A DNA stretch of 64,000 bases from Acidobacteriaceae bacterium (lineage in GTDB: Bacteria > Acidobacteriota > Terriglobia > Bryobacterales > Bryobacteraceae). Position numbers and translations under genes: made by a program. The stretch covers positions 1-64,000 of the forward strand of contig JAFAYI010000013.1 in the NCBI GenBank assembly GCA_019240475.1, given 5' to 3'. The notes under the pieces were generated by a model that saw nothing but the letters and a program-made list of their open reading frames with translations, ran no database searches and had not been told where the DNA came from. Below, piece by piece: positions 7,599 through 15,627 of this stretch; within the stretch, counting starts at the first letter, position 1, and every line of letters begins with the position of its first letter.

Positions 7599-9068
7599 AT
7601 GCCTCGCGAGCTACCTGAAAAACCGAATCTCGCATTCCTGAGAAAGCAAGCGAAAGAGCTGCTGCGCGGCATGGGGCGCGGACGGTTGGCGGATGCACAG
7701 CGCGCGCTTGCCAACGAATACGGCTTTCCGAACTGGGCGAAATTGAAGTCGCATGTGGAGGCGCTGAACCTCAGCCCGGGCGAGGCGCTGGCGGCGGCCG
7801 TGCGCGAGCAGGACGCCAGGCGGGTGCGCGAGATTCTGGAAGGCCATCCGGAGCTGCGGGCGAGGATCGACGACCCGCTGCCGGGGTACGGCTTCGGGGC
7901 GCACGCTTTGTTTGCGGCGGTGCAGCGCAGCGATCGAGAGACGATCGATGTTTTGCTGAACGCGGGCGCCGATATTCGAAAGCGGACGGAGTGGTGGGCG
8001 GGCGGCTTCGGGGTGCTGGACGATTGCGATCCGAGCCTGGTGGATTTTTTGGTGGAGCGCGGAGCGACGATCGACGCACATGCGGCGGCGCGGCTGGGGA
8101 TGGCGGAGCGATTGAGGGAATTGGCGGTCGGCGATGCCGGGATGGCGCACGCGCGAGGTGGAGATGGGCAGACGCCGCTGCACTTCGCAGCGACGGTAGA
8201 GATCGCGGAATTTCTTCTGGAGAAAGGCGCCGAGATCGACGCGCGCGACATCGATCACGAATCGACGCCGGCGCAATACATGCTGCGGGTGCTGCAGGCG
8301 CGGCATTACCCGAGGGACCGGCAAGACGTGGCTCGATACCTGGTGTCCCGAGGCTGCGAGACGGACATTCTGATGGCGGCGGCGCTGGGGGACATGGAGC
8401 TGGCGCGGCGGCATCTGGATCGCGATCCGGAATGCATCCGGACGAGCGTTTCCGAGGAGTGGTTTCCGAAGCGGGACTCGCGGGCCGGGGGCACGATTTA
8501 TATCTGGACGCTGGGGAAGCATCGCACGGCGCATTCGGTGGCGCGGGATTTCGGCCATGAGGACGTGTATGGGCTGCTGCTGGAGCGGACGCCGGAGGAT
8601 TTGAAGGCGGCGCTTGCGTGCGAGCTGGGCGATGAAGCGGCTTTTCGCGAATACGCTTGGAGATACGCGGGCGGCGTGGGGCGGGGGCCGGCGGAGCGCG
8701 ACCGGGAGAAGCTGCCGAATGCGGCGCAGAACAACAATACAGTCGCGGTGCGGCTGATGTTAGAGGCGGGTTGGCCGGTGGATACGCCGGGAGAGATGGG
8801 CGCCACCGCCCTGCACTGGGCCGGGTTTAACGGCAACGCGGAGATGGCGCGGGAGATTTTGCGATTTCATCCGGACCTGGAGAAGAAATCGCGGGAGTAT
8901 GCGGGTACGGCGCTCTCGTGGGCGATTTATGGTTCCGGGAACGGTTGGCATCGCGAGACGGGAGACTTTGTGGGGACGGTCCGGGCGCTGGTGGAGGCCG
9001 GGGCGGCGATGCCGGAGAATGCTGTCGATCTGGAGCCGAGCGAGGCGGTGCTGGAGATGCTTCCGTGA
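7599..9068 (+). CDS. Ankyrin-repeat protein
   Basis: A 489-residue soluble protein with no signal peptide. The N-terminus (LRKQAKELLRG ... YGFPNWAKLKSHVEAL) is the short helical module often found ahead of ankyrin repeats in Acidobacteria. Ankyrin units follow (for example GQTPLHFAATVEIAEFLLEKGAEIDARD and GATALHWAGFNGNAEMAREILR). ATG 7599 is chosen because AAGGAGG at 7587-7593 gives it a well-spaced ribosome binding site; ATG 7584 lies upstream of that site. Protein-binding scaffold by family; partner unknown. Confidence 0.85.
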   Translation: MPRELPEKPNLAFLRKQAKELLRGMGRGRLADAQRALANEYGFPNWAKLKSHVEALNLSPGEALAAAVREQDARRVREILEGHPELRARIDDPLPGYGFGAHALFAAVQRSDRETIDVLLNAGADIRKRTEWWAGGFGVLDDCDPSLVDFLVERGATIDAHAAARLGMAERLRELAVGDAGMAHARGGDGQTPLHFAATVEIAEFLLEKGAEIDARDIDHESTPAQYMLRVLQARHYPRDRQDVARYLVSRGCETDILMAAALGDMELARRHLDRDPECIRTSVSEEWFPKRDSRAGGTIYIWTLGKHRTAHSVARDFGHEDVYGLLLERTPEDLKAALACELGDEAAFREYAWRYAGGVGRGPAERDREKLPNAAQNNNTVAVRLMLEAGWPVDTPGEMGATALHWAGFNGNAEMAREILRFHPDLEKKSREYAGTALSWAIYGSGNGWHRETGDFVGTVRALVEAGAAMPENAVDLEPSEAVLEMLP

Positions 9069-9430
9069 GACGGGAGAGGCGGCCGCTGTCTGTGACCATC
9101 CTGGCCTGGGTGTATATAGCGGTGGGAGTAATCGGGTTTGGGTATCATGCGCCGGAGTTGCTGAAGTTAGAGCCAGACGCATTCGCGATTGAGTTGACGG
9201 AATTGCTGGCGCTCGCGGCGGGAGTTTTCCTGCTGCGAGGGGAGAACTGGGCGCGATGGCTGACGCTTGCCTGGATAGCGTTTCACGTGGCGCTGAGCGC
9301 GTTTCATACTATACGGGAGTTCGCGGTGCACTGCGTTTTGGCCGCGGCGATCGGGTGGGTTCTGTTTGGGGTGGCGGCGAGGGAGTGGTTTGGGCGCAGG
9401 GAGGCTAAGTCGCAGGCCGGTACGGAATAG
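9065..9430 (+). CDS. Small four-helix membrane protein
   Basis: A 121-residue protein starting at GTG 9065, which overlaps the stop of the ankyrin gene (GTGA), so the two are probably co-translated. Four hydrophobic segments are visible: VTILAWVYIAVGVIGFG, LLALAAGVFLL, WLTLAWIAFHVALSAF and CVLAAAIGWVLFGVA. I do not recognise a catalytic motif. Confidence 0.65.
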   Translation: MRRERRPLSVTILAWVYIAVGVIGFGYHAPELLKLEPDAFAIELTELLALAAGVFLLRGENWARWLTLAWIAFHVALSAFHTIREFAVHCVLAAAIGWVLFGVAAREWFGRREAKSQAGTE

Positions 9431-9444
9431 GGAACGCCCTAGAC

Positions 9445-9472
9445 TCAAGTTTTTCGCGCCAAGTCCCGATAT
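9445..9472 (+). promoter_or_regulatory. Candidate sigma-28 (FliA-type) promoter for flbD-motA-motB
   Basis: TCAAGTTT, 12 bases, then CCCGATAT: 7 of 8 and 6 of 8 matches to the sigma-28 consensus TAAAGTTT-N11-GCCGATAA, with one extra spacer base. It lies 24 bases before flbD. A FliA/WhiG-type sigma factor is encoded at 23.4-24.1 kb in the same window. Confidence 0.45.
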
Positions 9473-9495
9473 AAGAAGCAGAGCCGGTCCGAACA

Positions 9496-9765
9496 ATGAT
9501 CCATCTCACACGCATCAATCGCGTTCCGCTCGTGCTGAATTCGGACCTGATCGAGCATGTGGAGGCCACACCCGATACGGTGATCTCGTTGACAACAGGG
9601 CAAAAGATCTTAGTGCTTGAAAGTCCAGGCGAGATCGTCGAGCGGGTAGTACAGTTTCGGCGTTCGATTGCAGGCGGCTTCAACACGGCAGGCCGGGGCG
9701 TTGTCACCGAGCTGCGCCGGGTGGGGGCGGAAGACGCGCACGCCGGCGCCGGACATCGCGAGTAA
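9496..9765 (+). CDS. flbD: Flagellar protein FlbD (SwrD family)
   Basis: An 89-residue protein matching the small FlbD/SwrD family: MIHLTRINRVPLVLN and IEHVEATPDTVISLTTGQK, then IVERVVQFRR. The family raises flagellar torque or motor assembly and typically precedes motA, as here (9-bp gap). The alanine/glycine-rich tail after residue 62 is extra and not conserved. Confidence 0.9.
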   Translation: MIHLTRINRVPLVLNSDLIEHVEATPDTVISLTTGQKILVLESPGEIVERVVQFRRSIAGGFNTAGRGVVTELRRVGAEDAHAGAGHRE

Positions 9766-9774
9766 GAGGAGCAT

Positions 9775-10593
9775 ATGGCGGCGAGCGAAGGCGGTTCCCG
9801 ACCGGATCTGGCAAGCATCTGCGGCTTGGTTCTTGCCGTGGGCGGAATTCTAGGGGGCCTGATACTCGAAAAAGGCAGTTTGCGCGATGTGGCGCAATTC
9901 ACGGCGGCAATGATCGTGGTGGGAGGCACGCTGGGGGCGGTGATGGTCAACACGCCGTTCGACACGCTGAAGGCGGCGGCGGCGCAACTGAAGCTGGTGC
10001 TGTTCGAACCGAAACAGCCGCTGTCGGGTTTAATCGACGAAATTATTGTTTATGCGACGAAGGCGCGCAAGCAGGGGATCGTGTCGCTCGAGAGCGACGC
10101 CATGAATATCGCCGACCCGTTTCTGAGGAAAGCCGTCAACCTGGCGGTAGATGGAACGGATATAGACGATCTGCGGGCGATGATGGAGCTTGAAATAGAT
10201 CTGGCCGAGCACTCGATGGAAAACGTGGCCAAGGTTTTCGATAACGGCGGCGGATATGCGCCCACGATCGGCATCATCGGGGCGGTGCTGGGATTGATTC
10301 AGGTGATGAAGAATCTGGCGAATCTGGAGGAGGTGGGGCACGGGATCGCGGTGGCATTCGTGGCAACTGTGTATGGCGTAGGGTTGGCCAACGTGTTTCT
10401 GCTGCCTGCCGGAGGCAAGATTCGAGCGCGGGCCGCGAAGGATCGTCAAACACGCGAGCTGACGCTGGCCGGCGTGATAGGGATCGTAGAAGGCGCGAAT
10501 CCAAAACTGATCCGGAACAAACTGAACGCCTATTTGGCTGACGGAGCGGCCGGGCAGCAGTCGAAGCGCGCCGCTGCGCCGCGCGCCGCCTAA
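9775..10593 (+). CDS. motA: Flagellar motor stator protein MotA
   Basis: A 272-residue MotA/PomA-type proton or sodium channel subunit. Two N-terminal membrane helices (LASICGLVLAVGGILGGLI; FTAAMIVVGGTLGAVMV) are followed by a cytoplasmic loop with charged residues and a MotA signature (GGYAPTIGIIGAVLGLIQVM), then the last helix (AVAFVATVYGVGLANVFLLP). AAGAGGAG precedes ATG 9775. It forms the stator with MotB, 6 bp downstream. The length is close to PomA-like proteins. The coupling ion cannot be told from sequence alone. Confidence 0.93.
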   Translation: MAASEGGSRPDLASICGLVLAVGGILGGLILEKGSLRDVAQFTAAMIVVGGTLGAVMVNTPFDTLKAAAAQLKLVLFEPKQPLSGLIDEIIVYATKARKQGIVSLESDAMNIADPFLRKAVNLAVDGTDIDDLRAMMELEIDLAEHSMENVAKVFDNGGGYAPTIGIIGAVLGLIQVMKNLANLEEVGHGIAVAFVATVYGVGLANVFLLPAGGKIRARAAKDRQTRELTLAGVIGIVEGANPKLIRNKLNAYLADGAAGQQSKRAAAPRAA

Positions 10594-10599
10594 ACCGCC

Positions 10600-11346
10600 A
10601 TGCGCCGAAGCCGCCGCGTTGCCAGCCACGGAGGGGTCAACCACGAGCGGTGGGTGATTTCTTACGCCGACTTCGTGACGCTGCTGTTCGCGTTTTTCGT
10701 GGTGATGTTTGCGACGGCCAATGCCGATAAAGGCAAAGCCAGAGCGGTTGCAGAAGCCGTGAAGGCGGCGCTCGATCCGAAAGCTAATCCGCATTCCAGG
10801 GAAATCATCAAGGAATTACTTAAGAAGGACAAGAGAATCACGCCGGAAACGGCCAAGCAGACGGTGGCGGAATTGACGCCGTCGCTAAACGTTTTGCAAA
10901 AAAATTTGAAAGACGAAATTCAGCGAGGGGAGATCGAGCTTCACCTGGAGCCGCGCGGCTTGACGGTGAGCTTTAAGCAGGCGGCGCTGTTCGATTCGGG
11001 TAATGCGGATATCAAAGAATCGGCGTCGACGGCGCTGGCGAAAGTGGCCGATGCGATCTTGAAGCTACCCAACCAGATTCGGCTGGAAGGACATACAGAC
11101 AACGTTCCCATTCACAACGGGAAATTCAGGAACAACTGGGAGTTATCGTCGGAGCGCAGTATCGCGGTACTGCAATTCCTAACCGAGAAATTCGAGGTTC
11201 CGGTGAGACGCCTGGCGGTGAGCGGCTATGCGGATGTGGCGCCGGTGGCTTCGAACGACACCGAGGAAGGGAGAACGCGCAACCGGCGCGTGGATGTTGT
11301 GATCCTTAGCACTCTGGCTTCGAAATGGGAGCCGGACAAGAATTAG
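10600..11346 (+). CDS. motB: Flagellar motor stator protein MotB
   Basis: A 248-residue protein with a single N-terminal membrane helix (VISYADFVTLLFAFFVVMFA). Asp24 is the ion-binding aspartate of MotB/PomB. A periplasmic linker follows, then a C-terminal OmpA-like peptidoglycan-binding domain (LEGHTDNVP ... NWELSSERS ... GRTRNRRVDVVIL). It partners MotA to form the stator anchored to the cell wall. Last gene of the flbD-motA-motB set; other flagellar genes are outside the window. Confidence 0.93.
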   Translation: MRRSRRVASHGGVNHERWVISYADFVTLLFAFFVVMFATANADKGKARAVAEAVKAALDPKANPHSREIIKELLKKDKRITPETAKQTVAELTPSLNVLQKNLKDEIQRGEIELHLEPRGLTVSFKQAALFDSGNADIKESASTALAKVADAILKLPNQIRLEGHTDNVPIHNGKFRNNWELSSERSIAVLQFLTEKFEVPVRRLAVSGYADVAPVASNDTEEGRTRNRRVDVVILSTLASKWEPDKN

Positions 11347-11367
11347 TGGGGCGGGGGCGGAGTGGCG

Positions 11368-12501
11368 CTAAGCCGGGGATGGCTCGCGCGCTTGGCTCTT
11401 GAGAACTTCGGCGAAGCGTTCGAGAGCGGCTCCGAACTTTTCTGCTGTGGCTCCGAAGCCGAGGCGGAAGTGATCGGGCATGCCGAAGCAATCGCCCGGA
11501 GCGAGCAGGATGCCGTGCGGGAGGAGGCGCTGGCAGAATGCACGCGCATCGCCGCCTTCCGACAGCCAAGGAAGGGCGGTCATGCCGCCTTGGGGGCGAA
11601 CCCACCGGATGAGATCCTGGTTTTCACGAACGACTTCATCGACCAAAGCGAGATTCCGCTGCGACACGCTGAGAGCGCGGTCGTAAATGGCACCGCTGTG
11701 GCGCACGGCAAAGGCCGCGAGATGTTCTCCGAGAGCGGTATTCGATACGGTGAAGTGGCTGCGAGCGTTGCGATATTGCTTGCGCCGTTCGGGATCGCGC
11801 TCGACGATCCATCCAACACGCAGTCCGCTGAGGCAAAGAGCCTTCGAGAAGTCGCCGAGGACGGTCGCGCGCGGCAGCCGGGCGGCGGAAGGCGAGGCGG
11901 GACCATGGTAGATGGGATGGTAGACCTGATCGCAGACGAATTGAACGCCACGATTCTCGCAGGAATCGTGAAGAGTTTCGAGAGCGTGAGCCGTTAGTAC
12001 GGATCCAGTGGGGTTGTGGGGCGAGTTCACGAGCAACAGACGGGTGTTATCGTCGATCAGGCTGAGAACCTCACCGGGATCGATGCGGAACTCGTTTTCG
12101 CGCCGCAAGTTATAGGACCGAACCTCGACTCCTAAAGATTCCGCGATCGATTTGTCCGGCGGGAAGCCGGGGTGGGGGAGTATGACGTTGGCCCCGGGCT
12201 CGGCGGCGAGGAAAAAGAGAATGAGAAGTGCTTCGGCGCCACCGGTAGTGACCTGCACATCGTCGGGCTCCACTCCTTCGAGCGCGGCGATGCCTTGACG
12301 CAGGGGCAGGGAGCCGGCGGCTGCGGTGTAGAGCAGTTTGAGATCGGTTAACGGCCCGGCTTCATCCGGCGCGCCGAGCGCGAGCAGTTCTCCCAGAGTC
12401 CAGGCGGGCCCCGTGCTGGAGCCGAGGTCGAATTCGATGCGCGCATTCGGCAGATTCTTCTGGTCCAGCCATTCGTCCAGAAGAAAGGGCGCGAGCTGCA
12501 T
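11368..12501 (-). CDS. PLP-dependent aminotransferase, class I/II fold
   Basis: A 377-residue fold-type I aminotransferase. Visible motifs: TTGGAEALLILF (cofactor-phosphate region), NSPHNPTGSVL, CDQVYHPIY (Asp and Tyr contacting PLP), the Schiff-base lysine in DFSKALCLSGLRVGW and FRLGFGA near the end, holding the substrate-carboxylate arginine. It is related to aspartate/capreomycidine-type enzymes; the specific substrate is not evident. It ends 21 bp from convergent motB and is 51 bp downstream of rnc. Confidence 0.88.
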   Translation of the reverse strand: MQLAPFLLDEWLDQKNLPNARIEFDLGSSTGPAWTLGELLALGAPDEAGPLTDLKLLYTAAAGSLPLRQGIAALEGVEPDDVQVTTGGAEALLILFFLAAEPGANVILPHPGFPPDKSIAESLGVEVRSYNLRRENEFRIDPGEVLSLIDDNTRLLLVNSPHNPTGSVLTAHALETLHDSCENRGVQFVCDQVYHPIYHGPASPSAARLPRATVLGDFSKALCLSGLRVGWIVERDPERRKQYRNARSHFTVSNTALGEHLAAFAVRHSGAIYDRALSVSQRNLALVDEVVRENQDLIRWVRPQGGMTALPWLSEGGDARAFCQRLLPHGILLAPGDCFGMPDHFRLGFGATAEKFGAALERFAEVLKSQAREPSPA

Positions 12502-12552
12502 ATGGCAACAATTCTACGCGCGCGCGCTTTTTTGCTGCGAGGCCGAGCTTTT

Positions 12553-13254
12553 TTAGGTCAATTTCGCAATCAGCATTTCGGCGGCTTGCTGGCCGGCGGC
12601 TTTCTTGGAGGCGCCGCTGGCGCGGGTCGCGAGATGCTCGCCGATGCGCGCTTCGACAGTGAAGACTTTAGCGTGGTCGGGGCCGCTGGTCTCGACGATG
12701 GCGTATTGGGGTGGGGGAAGGCCGAGTTCCTGGGCGCGCTCGTGGAGCATTCCTTTGTAGTTGAGCAGGCCTCTCGATTCCATGGTTTCCCCGCTGTCGA
12801 GGACTTCAAGGACATGCTCGATGGTAAAGCGGCGGGCGGCATCGATGCCGCCATCGGTATGAATGGCGGCGATGACGGCTTCGAGGGCGTTCGCCAGCAG
12901 AGTGCGGCGCTCGCGCCCACCATTCCGCTCTTCCCCCTTGCCGAGGCGCAGATGCTGACCGAGATCCAAGCTGAGGGCGCACTGATAGAGGTGGGCAGAG
13001 CTGACGAGCTGAGCTTTCCATTGGGAAAGCTGGCCTTCACGGACACCGGCGTGGCGGGAGACGAGGCTTTCGCTGACGATGAAGCCGAGTATCGAATCGC
13101 CCAGAAACTCAAGCTGTTCGTTGTCGCTGTTTTCCGGAAGCTGCGCGCCGTGCTCGGCAAGCCAGGAGCGGTGAGTCAGGGCGCGCAGCAAGAGAGAGCG
13201 ATCGCGGAACCGGTAGCCCAGTTTCTCTTCGAGCGCCTCTACAGAGGGCTGCAT
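12553..13254 (-). CDS. rnc: Ribonuclease III
   Basis: A 233-residue protein with the catalytic domain (residues 1-155), including the signature NEQLEFLGDSILG, and the second acidic set around NALEAVIAAIHTDGG. A C-terminal double-stranded-RNA-binding domain (~160-233) contains NYKGMLHERAQELG and ASKKAAGQQAAEMLI. It processes rRNA precursors and other double-stranded RNAs. Full family length. It is followed by the aminotransferase and preceded by two secreted TPR-like genes on the same strand. Confidence 0.95.
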   Translation of the reverse strand: MQPSVEALEEKLGYRFRDRSLLLRALTHRSWLAEHGAQLPENSDNEQLEFLGDSILGFIVSESLVSRHAGVREGQLSQWKAQLVSSAHLYQCALSLDLGQHLRLGKGEERNGGRERRTLLANALEAVIAAIHTDGGIDAARRFTIEHVLEVLDSGETMESRGLLNYKGMLHERAQELGLPPPQYAIVETSGPDHAKVFTVEARIGEHLATRASGASKKAAGQQAAEMLIAKLT

Positions 13255-13264
13255 CGCAGTACAG

Positions 13265-14035
13265 TTACTTGGCTGCTCCTTTCAACTTGGTAGCCGTATC
13301 CTTCTGCTGTTGCGCGAACTGCTTTACGTCGGCGGGGGCATCGGGGAGGGCGATGACCTTGTCGTCGGTTGCGATCGCATCGTCGAACTGCTTGGCGTCG
13401 ATGTAGGCTTTGGCCATGTGAGTGAGGATGATGGGGTTGGAATAGACGGCGATGGCCGCTTTGTATTCGTCGATGGATTCCGGGAACTTCTTGGCGACAT
13501 CGTCGGCCATGCCCATGGCGTCGTGAGCCTGCCCTTCCAACTGCTTCTTATAGGTCGGCCACTGGTCGGCGGTGATGCCGGTGGGAGGGGTAGCGGCGCT
13601 CTTGAGCAGGTCGAGAGCTTTGTGGGCGTCTGTGTCCACTTTCTGCAGGCTCTTGTCCTTGTCCAGATCGTTTTCGCGAATGTGGAGCGCCACGGTTTCG
13701 GCGACCTTGACATAGGCTTCGATGTTATTGGGGTCGGCCTGGATGGCCTGCTCGCCGAAGGTGATGGTCTGGGCGTAATCGCCCTTGTTCTGCGCAGCCT
13801 GGATGGCCATGTCGAGCAGCATGGACTTATATTCCGTGTCGGCGAAGTTCTCTAGCACGGCGTTGATGTCGGTCAGCTCGGCGTCCCAATTTTGGGCTTG
13901 TTGATCGGCTTGCACTTTCTTAAGGGCGTCCACTTCTTTTTGCGATTTCGGGTGGGGGCCGGCCGCCTGTTGGGCGGTCAACGGAACGGCCGCCAAGGCG
14001 AGCGCCGCCGCAAATGCCGGAAAACGAAATCTCAT
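13265..14035 (-). CDS. Secreted TPR-like protein
   Basis: A 256-residue protein with a clear signal peptide ([22 protein letters not shown]). Helical repeats of TPR type follow: NKGDYAQTITFGEQAIQADPNNIEAYVKVAE and later FPESIDEYKAAIAVY / HMAKAYIDAKQFDDAIATDDKVI. It starts with an ATGA overlap onto the gene upstream (14032-14035), so both are co-translated and probably work together in the periplasm. The role is unknown. Confidence 0.8.
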   Translation of the reverse strand: MRFRFPAFAAALALAAVPLTAQQAAGPHPKSQKEVDALKKVQADQQAQNWDAELTDINAVLENFADTEYKSMLLDMAIQAAQNKGDYAQTITFGEQAIQADPNNIEAYVKVAETVALHIRENDLDKDKSLQKVDTDAHKALDLLKSAATPPTGITADQWPTYKKQLEGQAHDAMGMADDVAKKFPESIDEYKAAIAVYSNPIILTHMAKAYIDAKQFDDAIATDDKVIALPDAPADVKQFAQQQKDTATKLKGAAK

Positions 14036-15627
14036 GGCTGTTTCTCTCCTGAAGAACTGGACGCCAACGCTTTTTGGGCGGCTTCGCGCAATTTTGCGGT
14101 ACCGCCTTCGATGGCGAGCGCCAGTTTGAATTGCGCCGTGGCCTTATCGGCGTCGCCGGCTTTCAACTGCAATTCGCCCAGATAGTAATGGGACCAAGCC
14201 GTCAGAACGGGATTGGGGTTGGCGTCTATCGTACGTTGAAAGAGATCGAGCGCCTCGTCCCAACGTTTCTCCTGAAGATCGATGAGGGCCAATCCGTAGT
14301 CGGCGCGGCCTTGGAATTTCTTGTCGGCGGTTTGTTCGAGAGCTTTACGGTAGAGCTTGCGGGCGTTATCGAGATCGTGCTGCTCGTAGAGGCCTTCGGC
14401 GGAGGCGAGGGACTCTTCGGCCGGATCAATCCGCATGCGAGCGGGCGGGGCGATGACGCGGGGCGGCAGAGACTGAACGAATTCGACTTTCTTGACCCGC
14501 TTTTCTTCTTTGCGCACATCGAGGGCCGAGACGAGATCGGGGTAGTAGAGCCGGAAGGCGTCCTGCTGCTTCTCATAGGCGGGCAGGAGGTCGGCAAAGC
14601 CGGCGGTCAGGATAAAGCCTTCGCGCATGGCTTCGTTGACGAAGAGCTCGCGCTTTTCGGGGCTGCCGCGCATGAGGCGGCTATCGATGGCTTTGATAAG
14701 ACTCTTGGTGACGAGCAAGGAGAAGTCGTCTTTATAGGCGACGTCGAGGGCGGGAGCTTCCTGCGCGTATTTCTGCAGAGGCTTTTTCTCTTTGATCACT
14801 TCGCTGTATTTGAAGGAGAGCGGGTCGAGGAGGTAGGCGAGATAGGCGTCGCGGACCTCGTCGACAACGGGCGCGCTGGTGGGGGTGATGACGACGAAGT
14901 AGTCGTCGCGATAGCTGCGCACTTGAATCTGGTCGGGAGCGCCGAGCAAGTCGAGATAGATCTGGAAACGGCGGCCGAGATAGCCGGAGGGATTGCGCAG
15001 ATAGCCGTTGGCTTCAAAGAGCGTATCGATGACGGGCTCCTGATATTCGGACATGGCGGCGGCGTAGGCGGCTTGAGAACGTTTCCATAGGTCGGCGATA
15101 TTGGCCTCCTTGTAGAAGCGGGCGAGGAGTTCGCTGAAGCCGCGGAGGGGCTCTACATCCGGGGGGACGGCGTCGCCGGGAAGGGTGAAATCGGGCGGGT
15201 CGCCGGCCATGAGGGCGAAGGAGATGTATTGACTGAGGTCGGCGGTGTCGGAGGCCTTCTTGTGTTCGCGATAGAAGGTCTTGAGTTCGCCGAGGCAGCC
15301 GATGGGGCGCTTGGCGAGCTCGTCGCGGATTTGGAGGCGGAGTTTGAAGCGGTCGTTCAAGGGGGAATCGATGCCGGCATCGTAGCCGGCGGCGTTGATG
15401 GCGGCGAGGGTAGCGAAGAGGGTTTCGCTGACGCTGAACTGGTTGCCGCCGGTGTCGCGGGGGATGGGGCGCGGAGGGGGAGTTTGCGCGGGGGAGCAAA
15501 CGCCGATGGAGAGAGCGAGCAGAGCCGCGAATAGAGAGGAAAGCCTAGTCAAACGCTCAGTGTAGCGAAGTGAGCGGCGGCGGCGGGCGCCGACATATGA
15601 TGGTGGGGCGGAGCGGAACGAGTGCAA
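14032..15627 (-). CDS. Secreted protein with C-terminal TPR repeats
   Basis: A 531-residue protein. The hydrophobic stretch [20 protein letters not shown] at residues ~29-48 acts as a signal peptide, so the true start may be a downstream codon near residue 25. The central ~330 residues match no family I can name. TPR units follow near residues 400-510 ([66 protein letters not shown]). Its 5' end overlaps the divergent phosphoketolase start by 6 bp and its 3' end overlaps the next TPR gene by 4 bp. Confidence 0.75.
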   Translation of the reverse strand: MHSFRSAPPSYVGARRRRSLRYTERLTRLSSLFAALLALSIGVCSPAQTPPPRPIPRDTGGNQFSVSETLFATLAAINAAGYDAGIDSPLNDRFKLRLQIRDELAKRPIGCLGELKTFYREHKKASDTADLSQYISFALMAGDPPDFTLPGDAVPPDVEPLRGFSELLARFYKEANIADLWKRSQAAYAAAMSEYQEPVIDTLFEANGYLRNPSGYLGRRFQIYLDLLGAPDQIQVRSYRDDYFVVITPTSAPVVDEVRDAYLAYLLDPLSFKYSEVIKEKKPLQKYAQEAPALDVAYKDDFSLLVTKSLIKAIDSRLMRGSPEKRELFVNEAMREGFILTAGFADLLPAYEKQQDAFRLYYPDLVSALDVRKEEKRVKKVEFVQSLPPRVIAPPARMRIDPAEESLASAEGLYEQHDLDNARKLYRKALEQTADKKFQGRADYGLALIDLQEKRWDEALDLFQRTIDANPNPVLTAWSHYYLGELQLKAGDADKATAQFKLALAIEGGTAKLREAAQKALASSSSGEKQP

